In this document: piece by piece, positions 45,240 to 55,339 of the stretch
How the letters are laid out: each line of letters starts with the position of its first letter
How positions within the stretch are numbered: position 1 is the first letter of the stretch
NCBI RefSeq assembly: GCF_035046485.1
Contig: NC_085138.1
Coordinates: 366,299,238 to 366,363,237, forward strand
Direction of reading: 5' to 3'
Source: Aedes albopictus
Lineage: Eukaryota; Arthropoda; Insecta; Diptera; Culicidae
Length of the DNA stretch: 64,000 bases
Notes under the pieces: model-generated
The model's database searches: none
What the model saw: only the letters and a program-made list of their open reading frames with translations
Told to the model about the DNA's origin: nothing
Translations under genes and position numbers: made by a program

Positions 45240-47985
45240 ATTCATCCAGGGATTCCTCCAGGGATTTCTCCAGGGATTCCTCCAGGGATTACAACAGGGA
45301 TTCCTCCAGGGATCCCTCCAGGGTTTCCTCCAGGGATTCCTCCAGGGATCCCTCCAGGGTTTCCTCCAGGGATTCCTCCAGGGTTTCCTCCAGGGATTCC
45401 TCCAGGGTTTCCTCCAGGGATTCCTCCAGGGATCCCTCCAGGGTTTCCTCCAGGGATTCCTCCAGGGATTTCTCCAGGGATTTCTCCAGGGATTCCTCCA
45501 GGGATTCCTCCAGGGATTCCTCTAGGGATTCCTCTAGGGATTCCTCCAGGGATTCCTCCAGGGATTCCTCCAGGGATTCCTCCAGGGATTCCTCCAGGGA
45601 TTCCTCCAGGGATTCCTCCAGGGATTCCTCCAGGGATTCCTCCAGGGATTCCTCCAGGGATTCCTCCAGGGATTCCTCCAGGGATTCCTCCAGGGATTCC
45701 TCCAGGGATTCCTCCAGGGATTCCTCCAGGGATTCCTCCAGGGATTCCTCCAGGGATTCCTCCAGGGATTCCTCCAGGGATTCCTCCAGGGATTCCTCCA
45801 GGGATTCCTCCAGGGATTCCTCCAGGGATTCCTCCAGGGATTCCTCCAGGGATTCCTCCAGGGATTCCTCCAGGGATTCCTCCAGGGATTCCTCCAGGGA
45901 TTCCTCCAGGGATTCCTCCAGGGATTCCTCCAGGGATTCCTCCAGGGATTCCTCCAGGGATTCCTCCAGGGATTCCTCCAGGGATTCCTCCAGGGATTCC
46001 TCCAGGGATTCCTCCAGGGATTCCTCCAGGGATTCCTCCAGGGATTCCTCCAGGGATTCCTCCAGGGATTCCTCCAGGGATTCCTCCAGGGATTCCTCCA
46101 GGGATTCCTCCAGGGATTCCTCCAGGGATTCCTCCAGGGATTCCTCCAGGGATTCCTCCAGGGATTCCTCCAGGGATTCCTCCAGGGATTCCTCCAGGGA
46201 TTCCTCCAGGGATTCCTCCAGGGATTCCTCCAGGGATTCCTCCAGGGATTCCTCCAGGGATTCCTCCAGGGATTCCTCCAGGGATTCCTCCAGGGATTCC
46301 TCCAGGGATTCCTCCAGGGATTCCTCCAGGGATTCCTCCAGGGATTCCTCCAAGGATTCCTCCAGGGATTCCTCCAGGGATTCCTCCAGGGATTCCTCCA
46401 GGGATTCCTCCAGGGAATCCTCCAGGGACTCCTCCAGGGATTCCTCCAGGGATTCCTCCAGGGATTCCTCCAGGGATTCCTCCAGGGATTCCTCCAGGGA
46501 TTCCTCCAGGGATTCCTCCAGGGATTCCTCCAGGGATTCCTCCAGGGATTCCTCCAGGGATTCCTCCAGGGATTCCTCCAGGAATTCCTTCAGGGATTCC
46601 TCCAGGAATTCCTTCAGGGATTCCTCCAGGAATTCCTTCAGGGATTCCTCCAGGAATTCCTTCAGGGATTCCTCCAGGAATTCCTTCAGGGATTCCTCCA
46701 GGAATTCCTTCAGGGATTCCTCCAGGAATTCCTTCAGGAATTCCTTCAGGAATTCTACCAGGAATTCCTCCAGAAATTCCTTCAGGAATTCCTCCAAGAA
46801 CTCCTTCAGGAATTCCTTTACAGATTCCTTCACGAATTCCTTCAGGAATTCCTTTATAGATTCCTTCACGAATTCCTTCAGGAATTCCTTCAGGAATTGC
46901 TTCAGGAATTCCTTCAGGGATTTCTTCAGGAATTCCTACAGGAATTCCTTCAGGAATTCCTTCAGGGATTCCTTCAGGGATTCCTTCAGGGATTCCTTCA
47001 GGAATTCCTTCAGGGATTCCTTCAGGAATTCCTTCAGGGATTCCTTCAGGAATTCTTTCAGGGATTTCTTCAGGAATTCCTTCAGGGATTCCTTCAGGAA
47101 TTTCTTCAGGGATTCCTTCAGGAATTCCTTCAGAGATTCCTTCAGGAATTTCTTCGGGGATTCCTTCATGAATTCCTTCGGGGATTACTTCAGGAATTCC
47201 TTCGGGGATTCCTTCAGGAATTCCTTCGGGGATTCCTTCAGGAATTCCTTCGGGGATTCCTTCAGGAATTCCTTCGGGGATTCCTTCAGGAATTCCTTCG
47301 GGGATTCCTTCGGGGATTCATCCATGAATTCCTTCAGGGATTCCTCCAGGAATTTCTTCAGGGATTCCTCCAGGAATTCCTTCAGGGATTCCTCCAGGAA
47401 TTCCTTCAGGGATTCCTCCAGGAATTCCTTCAGGGATTCCTCCAGGAATTCCTTCAGGGATTCCTCCAGGAATTCCTTCAGGGATTCCTCCAGGAATTCC
47501 TTCAGGGATTCCTCCAGGAATTCCTTCAGGGATTCCTCCAGGAATTCCTTCAGGGATTCCTCCAGGAATTCCTTCAGGGATTCCTCCAGGAATTCCTTCA
47601 GGGATTCCTCCAGGAATTCCTTCAGGGATTCCTCCAGGAATTCCTTCAGGGATTCCTCCAGGAATTCCTTCAGGGATTCCTCCAGGAATTCCTTCAGGGA
47701 TGTCTTCAGGAATTCCATCACGAGTTCCTTCGGGGATTTTTCCAGAGATTTTTCCAGGAATTTTTCCACGAATTCCTCCAGGGATTCCTCCAGGGATTCC
47801 TCCAGGGATTCCTCCTTGGATTCCTCCTTGGATTCCTTCTGGGATTCCTTCAGGGATTCCTTCAGCAATTCTTTCAGGGATTCGTCCAGGGATTCCTCCA
47901 GGGATTCTTCCAGGAAATACTCCAGGGATTCCTTCAGCAATTCCCCTAGGAATTTATCCTGGTATTTATACAGGTGTTTCTCGCT
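45240..47985. repeat. 12-bp satellite array, ~229 monomers
   Basis: Monomer GGATTCCTCCAG. Register is kept across the whole block, so substitutions but no net indels have accumulated. Zones: mixed variants (45240-45540); an almost pure run (45540-46570); a 24-bp higher-order unit alternating CCTCCAGGAATTCCTTCAGG (46570-46760); mixed TTCAG/TTCGG variants (46760-47330); the 24-bp unit again (47330-47700); and a degenerate edge (47700-47985). Because 12 is a multiple of 3 and the monomer lacks stops, frames of 995, 540, 526, 350 and 269 codons arise on both strands. Their products (SRDS, IPPG and EESL repeats) are artefacts. Confidence 0.97.
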
Positions 47986-50490
47986 CAGTCCCACCTACCA
48001 GCATGTACTCTGTCTTAGCCGCATTCACCACCAGTCCGACCTTTGCTGCTTCACGTTTCAGGCGGGTATACTGCTCTGCCACCGTTCCAAATGTTCTAGC
48101 AATAATATCCATGTCATCCGCAAAACAGACAAATTGGCTGGATTTCGTGAAGATCGTACCCCGGCTGTTGAGCCCGGCTCGTCGCATAACACCTTCCAGG
48201 GCGATGTTGAATTGTAGGCAGGAAAGTCCATCACCTTGTCGTAGTCCCCGTCGAGATTCAAATGAACTGGATAGTTCACCCGAAATCCTTACGCTGTTCT
48301 GCACACCGTCCATCGTTGCTCTTATCAGTCTAGTCAGCTTCCCGGGAAAGCTGTTCTCGTCCATAATTTTCCATAGCTCTGTGCGGTCAAAACTGTCGTA
48401 TGCCACTTTGAAGTCGATAAACAAGTGATGCGTTGGGACCTGGTATTCACGGCGTTTCTGGAGGATTTGCCGTACGGTGAAGATCTGGTCCGTTGTCGAC
48501 CGGCCGTCGATGAAACCGGTTTGGTAACTTCCCACAAACTCATTTACTTTAGGTGAAAGACAACGGAAGATGATCTGGGATAGCACTTTGTAGGCAGCAT
48601 TCAAAATGGTGATCGCTCGAAAGCTCTCACACATTAACTTGTCGCCTTTCTTGTGGATGGGAGAGATTATCCTTTCCTTCCACTCCTCCGGTAGCTGTTC
48701 GGTTTCCCAGATCTTGACTACTAACTGGTGCAGACAGGTGGCCAACTTTTCCGGGCCCATCTTGATGAGTTCTGCTGCGATACCGTCCTTACCAGCCGCT
48801 TTGATGTTTTTGAGCTGGTGGATGGCATCCTTAACTTCCCTCAGCGTGGGAGTTGGTTCGTTCCCGTCCTCTGCTGCACCAACATAGTCATTTCCTCCGC
48901 TGCCTTGGTCCTCCGTGCCTACATTCTCTTCGCCATTCAGGTGCTCGTCGAAGTGCTGCTTCCACCTTTCGATCACCTCACATTTGTCCGTCAGGAGTCT
49001 CCCGTCCTTATTCCTGCAGATTTCGGCTTGCGGCACGTAGCCTTTGCGGGATGCGTTGAGCTTCTGGTAGAACTTGCGTGTTTCCTGTGAACGGCACAGA
49101 AGTTCCATTTCCCTGCACTCCGCTTCTTCCAGGCGGCGCTTTTTCTCCCGGAAGAAACGGGTCTGCTGCTTCCGCTTCTGTCTGTATCGCTCCACATTCT
49201 GTCGGGTTCCATGCTGCAGCATTACCGCCCGCGCTGTGTTCTTCTCCTCCAGAACCGCTCTACACTCCTCGTCGAACCAATCGTTTCGTCGACTCCGTTC
49301 TAAGTACCCGATAGTGCTCTCGGCTGCGTTGTTGATGGCTGCTTTCACTGTACTCCAGCAGTCCTCTAGTGGGGCCACATCGAGCACACCCTCGTCCGGC
49401 AACGCGGCCTCGAGATTCTGCGCGTATGCGGTGGCGACATCCGGTTGCTTCAGTCGCCCTAGTACCGGGGCGGCCGCCGGTAATGTACGTTGTTAATAAC
49501 GGAGAGTTTTGGGCGCAGTTTAACCATCACCAGGTAGTGATCAGAGTCGATATTAGCGCCACGATAGGTCCTGACGTCGATAATGTCGGAGAAGTGCCGT
49601 CCATCAATCAGAACGTGGTCGATTTGCGATTCCGTTTGTTGTGATGATCTCCAGGTGTAACGATACGGGAGGCTGTGCTGGAAGAAGGTGCTACGAATGG
49701 CCATGTTGTTGGAGGCGGCGAAATCGATGAGGCGTAGGCCATTTTCGTTCGTCAGCTGGTGGGCGCTGAACTTTCCAATCGTCGGTCTGAATTCCTCCTC
49801 CTGGCCTACCTGAGCGTTTAGATCCCCTATGATGATCTTGACGTCGTGGTTTGGGCAGCGGTCGTACTCGCGTTCGAGCTACGCGTAAAATGCGTCTTTG
49901 TCATCATCAGTGCTTCCGGAGTGAGGGCTGTGCACGTTTATTATGCTAATGTTGAAGAATCGGCCCTTGATCCTCAACCTGCACATTCTTTCGTCGATCG
50001 GCCACCAACCGATCACGCGCCTCTGCATGTCGCCCATCACTATAAAAGCTGTTCCCAGCTCACGTGTGTTGCCGCAACTCTGGTAGATGGTATGATTACC
50101 TCTAAACGTTCGCACCATAGATCCTGTCCAACACACCTCCTGCAGCGCTACGATTCCGAACCCGCGGTCCTTCAGTATATCGGAGAGTATGCGGGTGCTC
50201 CCGATGAAGTTGAGAGATCTGCAGTTCCACGTAGCGAGCTTCCAATCGCAAGTCCCTTTTCGTCGCTGTGGTCGTCGCCATTGGTATCGGTTCGCATTCT
50301 TCTCTTGTTGATTTTCCGGTGCTAGTCTTTTTTACGGCTGGCTCGCAGGGCCTGACACCAACCCACTAACCCAGGGAGCTGGGCTTACCTTCCCGGAAGC
50401 TACGGGTTCTGCATTGGCATTTCCTCCAACTACAGTGCTAAATAGCTAGGCTCGAGCGCCAGTCTTCGCCGGGGGTGGTGTTTTTAATGG
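47986..50490 (-). pseudogene. RTE-clade LINE (copy 2), 3' end missing
   Basis: On the minus strand: a 5' untranslated stretch from about 50490; an AP-type endonuclease (from about 50255, ATWNCRSLN, ALQEVCW, later GDLNA and SDHYLV); a linker; and reverse transcriptase with GFIDGRSTTDQIFTVRQIL, IDFKVAYDS, RRGLRQGDGL and FADDMDI. Damage includes a TAG in the endonuclease at about 49879, a small frameshift near 49460 and loss of everything after MLVGGTE, where the 12-bp satellite begins. Compared with copy 1 it keeps the 5' half. The two RTE remnants are thus complementary but separate. Confidence 0.88.
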
Positions 50491-50499
50491 GCGCCCAGG

Positions 50500-51147
50500 A
50501 GATAATATTTTAACTGAGCTTCCATCCCCACTTTGTTATTCAATACCTTTCGGATATCAAATACAGCACTTGAAATGATATGCCTGCATTCATTATTGAA
50601 ATACCAGGACTTGCTATTTTCTTGGTGTTATTCATGCGAAATTATGGTACATATTTGTTTTTGTTATTTTGCCTCTTGTGTCCACCTTATGATGGGCATA
50701 TCAAGGTATGATAGTATTTATGACTGATACCTTGATTCAGTTGCTATTCTTTTCTGCTCGGGAAATGTAAACCGGTCTAGGGTACATGGTACAAGAATGC
50801 CTCCTAAACAGATATTGTGTTACTTCTTGTGAGCAAGCATACATCAAATTATTTCAGCATTAATTTCATCCAAATTGACTCAAATGTTGAAAAAAAAAAT
50901 AACATCTGAAATTTGTATGTCGAACCACTGGTGTGTCGTGAAATGCAAACGACTCTTTGTACCACCCTATCCAAAAACACATTCAAAGAGTAAAATCCAA
51001 TCTCACAAAACTGTTTGAATCATCCCATTCATAAAAATGCCTACACCAACATCAATTAAACAAACACGAAACCTGAACGATGTACCATATCACAATATCA
51101 CACCAGCAACTGATCGCTGATAACACCAACCCATGCCAAAATTCGTG
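50500..51147. other. intergenic, no feature seen
   Basis: AT-rich DNA between the RTE 5' end and the esterase promoter. I see no element ends. Confidence 0.35.
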
Positions 51148-51223
51148 CGACACACAAGATAAAAACAGCACCCGACAAGGTGCCCTGCCACCATTAGTCG
51201 AAAGATCGCGATTCAGTTCAGTC
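51148..51223 (+). promoter_or_regulatory. conserved promoter block, plus-strand esterase
   Basis: Matches 42336-42409 in inverse. AAGATAAAAA lies at 51157-51166, CCATTAGTCG at 51191-51200 and two overlapping arthropod-initiator-like TCAGT words at 51213-51222. The start could be at either place. Confidence 0.5.
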
Positions 51224-51282
51224 CATACACTTCTGAGGTGTTACTTATCGACGTTTCGCGGGAAAAAAAATATCAGATAAAG

Positions 51283-53207
51283 ATGTGCTGGAAATACATA
51301 TCAGCGCTGTTAATCGTTTCCGGTGTGATTTCCTGTTTTGGGCAAGAGACAGCCCCGATTGTGAACATCCAGGGATTGGGCAGTGTTCGGGGCTCTGTTG
51401 GAAACACGGCGTGGACAAGCAGGCCAACCTATGAATTTCAAGGGATTCCGTACGGCCAAGCACCAGTTGGGACGCTTAGGTTCAAACCGACGCTAAAGGC
51501 TTCGGCATGGAGTGGCATTCGGGATGCTACTCAACCTGGCACTCGGTGTCCACAGATTGACGATGACTACCTCAACGTGGAAAACGAGGACTGCCTGACC
51601 TTGTCGGTGTATTCGAACAGTGTAAGTGGCGCATGTGAATGTTTTTTTTCTGACAAATGACGTGTTGATTTATCGGTTTTCAATTGATTGCAGTTGGACG
51701 CGGGTCGGCCGGTGATGGTGTACATTCACGGCGGTTGGTTCTTTAAAGGGGGTGCCGACGAATACAAGCCAGATTACCTTTTGGAATCGGATATTGTCTT
51801 GGTGGTGATCCAGTATCGTCTGGGACCACTAGGGTTCCTGAGTACCATGACAGAAGATATTCCCGGAAACGTTGGAATGCTAGATGTGATAACTGCCCTG
51901 GAGTGGGTTCAGCAGTATATTGGGTACTTTGGTGGGAACAGCTCTCAAGTGACGATCTTCGGTGAATCTGCTGGTGCGGCCGCTGTATCTGCCATGCTAC
52001 ACAGCCCTTTGGTACAAACCAGATCTACCCCTTTATTCCAAAAGGCTATTATGCAATCAGGATCAGTGTTCGCACCTTGGGCTATGAGTGACAGTCCACT
52101 TGAAGGAGCCAACGACATCGCTGCAAGACTTGGCTGTACCGGAGTTGCCGTAGAACAGTGTCTTCAGGGTGTTCCCATTAGAAACCTTCTGGAAGCATTT
52201 TCCGCTCATCGAACGCAAACCATCGCAAACAGTGGATATCCGTACGTGGCGGGAACTGGAATTGTAGTTGGAGGTCCATCGGCACTCTTTCCCATCCATC
52301 CGAAAAACTACCTTGAAAATGCCAACAAGAATATTGCTGTCATGGGAGGAACTACTTCGCAGGACGGCTTGTTCTTACTGAACGAACTACATGAAATCCA
52401 TCCTAATTTACTGCGGACCCTGAACACAACACATGCCCTGCTGGATTACGTCCACTTACTGCACGAGAAATTCGGTCATTCAAAATTCGACGGGTCACTG
52501 GAGGGATACGCTTTAGGAATGAATTTCTACGATATAGCAGCACTTCGCTGGGAAGATATGGTGTCCAGTTTGACTGATGTAAGTATCGTCATCCAATTAT
52601 TCGCGAGCGTGTTTATACAGCAGTCTTTACTTTCCAGATATGCGGTAACCACGGTATCAAAGCTCCAGTACTGAGCGAGGTCCAGGCATTTTCCAACGTC
52701 AACCCCGGAAACGTTTACCTATATAGCTTCGACTACTCGAGTGCATTGACGCAGCTGAATCTGACGGTGCCGTTTCCACATGAAAGGCCGGTTCATAACG
52801 CCGAGGAGCTCAAGTATCTGTTTCCAAAAGAGGTTCTGGACGAAGATGATGTAAGGATGGCAAAAATCATGGTTCAATTATGGACATCCTTTGCCATCCG
52901 GGGAGCTCCCGCAGCGAAGGGTGTGGTCTATTGGCCACCGCTTGATGGTAAATATTCGGCGATATCGTTAGAAGAGTATCACAGAAACAAAATTTCGTTT
53001 TTGTTTCTTCTAGGATTGTTTGGACCGTTTTTGAAGATCAACACTGAGAGTGAACAAACGAACTACTACCTGAATGAGTTAACCGCTACTGTGTACAAAT
53101 ATCGAGTGTTTGGAGGAGCAGGAAGTCGAATGGCAGTTTCCGTTGGATCGATTGTAACACTTTTGATCGTGGTTTTGGGGGTCAAATCACTAAGTCTCGC
53201 AGTTTAA
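51283..53207 (+). CDS. secreted type-B carboxylesterase-like protein, catalytic His replaced
   Basis: Four exons: 51283-51621, 51694-52578, 52638-52947 and 53014-53207, with introns of 72, 59 and 66 bp. Boundaries and phases are the same as in the 40367-42273 paralogue. The total is 575 aa. I start at Met 51283, since MCWKYISALLIVSGVISCFG aligns with the paralogue's signal peptide. HGGW and Ser205 in GESAG are intact, and the acid is Asp337 (TTSQDGLF). The His region reads VHNAEELKYLF: Asn462 stands in the catalytic position, and a His lies one residue before it. It may be inactive, act as a binding or adhesion protein as some insect esterase-like proteins do, or have shifted its triad. Sequence is otherwise conserved and free of stops, which suggests function is retained. 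The C-terminus is hydrophobic. Confidence 0.92.
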
Positions 53208-53307
53208 GTTTAAGCAGTATGTTTTTTTCTCAGACTTTCTCATGTAACAATGGAATATAAGTAAATTAAGCTAGAACAAGCAAAACTCTTTACTTTAAGA
53301 GCTTTGT

Positions 53308-53313
53308 AATAAA
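53308..53313 (+). promoter_or_regulatory. poly(A) signal of the plus-strand esterase
   Basis: AATAAA about 100 nt after the stop codon. Confidence 0.55.
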
Positions 53314-53409
53314 TTATTTCAACACTCTATTTTGTATCATATTTTTATTAGCTTTAAGCTTCAAAGTACAGTAGAGTCTAGAGTCTCTTGAAGCACCCTT
53401 TACTCAACG

Positions 53410-53601
53410 TCTCCTGGTAGCCTAGTGGTTAAGGCTATGGAGCGCAAATCCGGAGACAGCGAGTACGATTCCCGTTCCGGTCGGGGGTACGTGCCTAACA
53501 ATAGACAAATTCATGCAATGTCAGGCAAAGAAAGCCCTTCATTTAATAACTGCGGAAACACTAATTTGAAGAGAGATAGGCCAAATTCCAGAAAAAGAAG
53601 A
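53410..53601 (+). mobile_element. Feilai-type SINE, 8-bp duplication
   Basis: Begins TCTCCTGGTAGCCTAGTGGT (box A), has a degraded box B (GAGTACGATTCCC) and the shared GGCAAAGAAAGCCCTTC body, and ends AAAAAGAAGA. ACTCAACG flanks it at 53402-53409 and 53602-53609. It is internally shortened relative to 32168-32439. Confidence 0.85.
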
Positions 53602-53699
53602 ACTCAACGTTATTTCTTCTTGGATCTTTTGAATCTGATGGTGCTGATTTTACTATGCAGTTGATCACATTCAGCTTTTCAGGCCCTCAATGTGGAATT

Positions 53700-53872
53700 C
53701 TTTTTCTTCTTCTTCTTCGTAATGGTTCTCCGTCCGCACTGGGACTGAACCTGGCTCGCTTCAACTTAGTGTTCTTTGAGCATTTCCACAGTTATTATTT
53801 GAAGGGCTTTCTTTGCCTGGCATTGCATGAATTTTTATATTGTGAGGCAGGTACAATGATACTATGCCCAGT
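53700..53872 (-). mobile_element. Feilai-type SINE, 5'-truncated
   Basis: On the minus strand only the body and the AAGAAGAAGAAG tail (53705-53718) are present. The tRNA head is missing beyond about 53872. Confidence 0.75.
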
Positions 53873-54305
53873 AAGGTGGCCCACACTTATATGAAAAACA
53901 AAAATTTCGAAAAATACCAAGTCTTACCTCCTAAATCAGTTGTTTTGGACTACCAGAAGCTACTTTCAAAATTTGAGCAAAATCGGTTGAGCCTAAGGGG
54001 GCGCTCAAAACGCTTGAAGTTTGTATGGGAAAACTTGACCAAATGTATGCAGAAATTTTAAGTTGTCGAATTTTGCCGCTAGGTGGCGCTGTAAGCGTTC
54101 AATAATCAAACCCTTTGGTATTATTGTAGGTGACTATATGCCAAACCACTTTGTCGAAGACTGCAAGGTAATCCAACGTCTGTGAAAAAAGTTATACCCT
54201 AGGAAAAGTGAGGATAAACTTTATTTTAATTTTTCCAATACATGTAAAGGAATAATATCAATAATAAAATCTCAATACTTTGCCTCACTTTGGCTAGGGT
54301 ATAAC
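53873..54305. other. unassigned repeat-like sequence
   Basis: Starts AAGGTGGCCCACACTTATAT, which I recall as resembling a mosquito element end, but no partner end is found. No gene seen. Confidence 0.35.
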
Positions 54306-54309
54306 ATGG

Positions 54310-54735
54310 ACCCTACGTGCAGAGGACCAACGCGCCCTTGGAATTTTCGAACGGAAGGGGTTGCGTACCATCTACGGCGGAGTGCAAATGGAAGACGGGA
54401 CTTAGAGAAGGCGAATGAACCACGAGCTGCATCAGCTGCTGAGAGAACGAACCATCGTCCATACCGCGAAAATCGGGAGGTTACGGTGGGCGGGTCACGT
54501 CATCAGGATGTCGGATAGCAACCCGATTTAAGTGGTTCTCGAGAGTCATCCGACCGGTACAAGACGACGTGGAGCGCAGCGAGCTAGGTGGGTCGACCAA
54601 GTGGAGGACGATCTGCGGACCCTACTCAGAGTGCGGAACTGGAGACAAATAGCCATGGACCGAGTGGAATGGAGACGGCTACTATGTACAGCAGAGGCCA
54701 CCCCGGCCTTAGCCTGATTGGTAAGGTAAGTATGT
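54310..54735 (+). pseudogene. RTE C-terminal domain fragment
   Basis: Plus-strand relics of GIFERKGLRTIYGGV, RRRMNHELHQLL, GRLRWAGHVIRMSDSNP and RRRGAQRARWVDQVEDDLRT, with frameshifts and a stop. It ends WRRLL...ATPALA, then GGTAAGGTAAG, a probable 3' tail. This is the domain that copy 2 lacks, but it is on the other strand and separate. Confidence 0.75.
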
Positions 54736-54739
54736 TTTA

Positions 54740-55130
54740 GATTGCTTAAGAAGTTTCACTGAAATTTCTTTAAAAAAAGGACGGATTGCTTCAGAAAATA
54801 TTCTACAAATTTCTTCAAAAAATTTAGAAATGCCTTCAGATATTTTTTTAGCAATACCTCCTGGGTAGCAATACCTTCAAGTGTTTCATATAGTAGAGGA
54901 AACTACTATCATCAGGACTTTCTCCATAGATAATAGAACATCCAACATGAAATTCGTCAGAGGCTTTCAGGAAGTTTTTCAGAGATCTCTTCAGAAGTGA
55001 GGATTCCTTATGACTTTTCTCTACGGTTTTGTTCCTCCTGTGATGTTTTCTTAAAAATCTTTATGAGATTCATTCGCAAATTTTCTTTAGTGATTTAATG
55101 GTTAATGGTTAATGGTTAATTTACCAGCCA
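54740..55130. repeat. decayed short-period repeat and ATGGTTA microsatellite
   Basis: AATTTCTTCAAAAAATTTAG-type variants, then about three units of ATGGTTA (55098-55119). Confidence 0.45.
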
Positions 55131-55335
55131 AGTGTTTCCAAGGAGATTGAGAAATGCATGGAGGAGCATGGTTGTTGATGTCTGCGCTATCCATGTTAGG
55201 GGTCCTTTAAAAATGACGACCATCGTTTAGCGGGTCGATAATCCATGTATTGAGTATAAGAAAAATGCGGGACAGTGAGGGGAAAGGGAGTCAAAAATGC
55301 CCGAGAAATGATGGACGTAATTTTTGAATGTTTTC
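55131..55335. other. unassigned, 5' edge of the I-like LINE
   Basis: No feature that I can name. The recognisable LINE frame begins about 55340. Confidence 0.3.
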
Positions 55336-55339
55336 GTGA

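Noticed and set aside
46897..47949. 350-codon FLQEFLQG frame and the 269-codon minus frame over it
   Set aside because: Same satellite artefact in the 24-bp higher-order zones.
45230..48217. A 995-codon open frame coding an SRDSS-repeat (SR-protein-like) product
   Set aside because: It is the 12-bp satellite read in one frame. Other frames on both strands are equally open (IPPG and EESL products), and it runs on into antisense of the RTE LINE. No promoter, splice or domain support.
47986..50490. A host gene related to craniofacial development protein 2 (a common annotation for such endonuclease frames)
   Set aside because: The full order of endonuclease, linker and FADD reverse transcriptase, plus stops, shows a decayed RTE retrotransposon.
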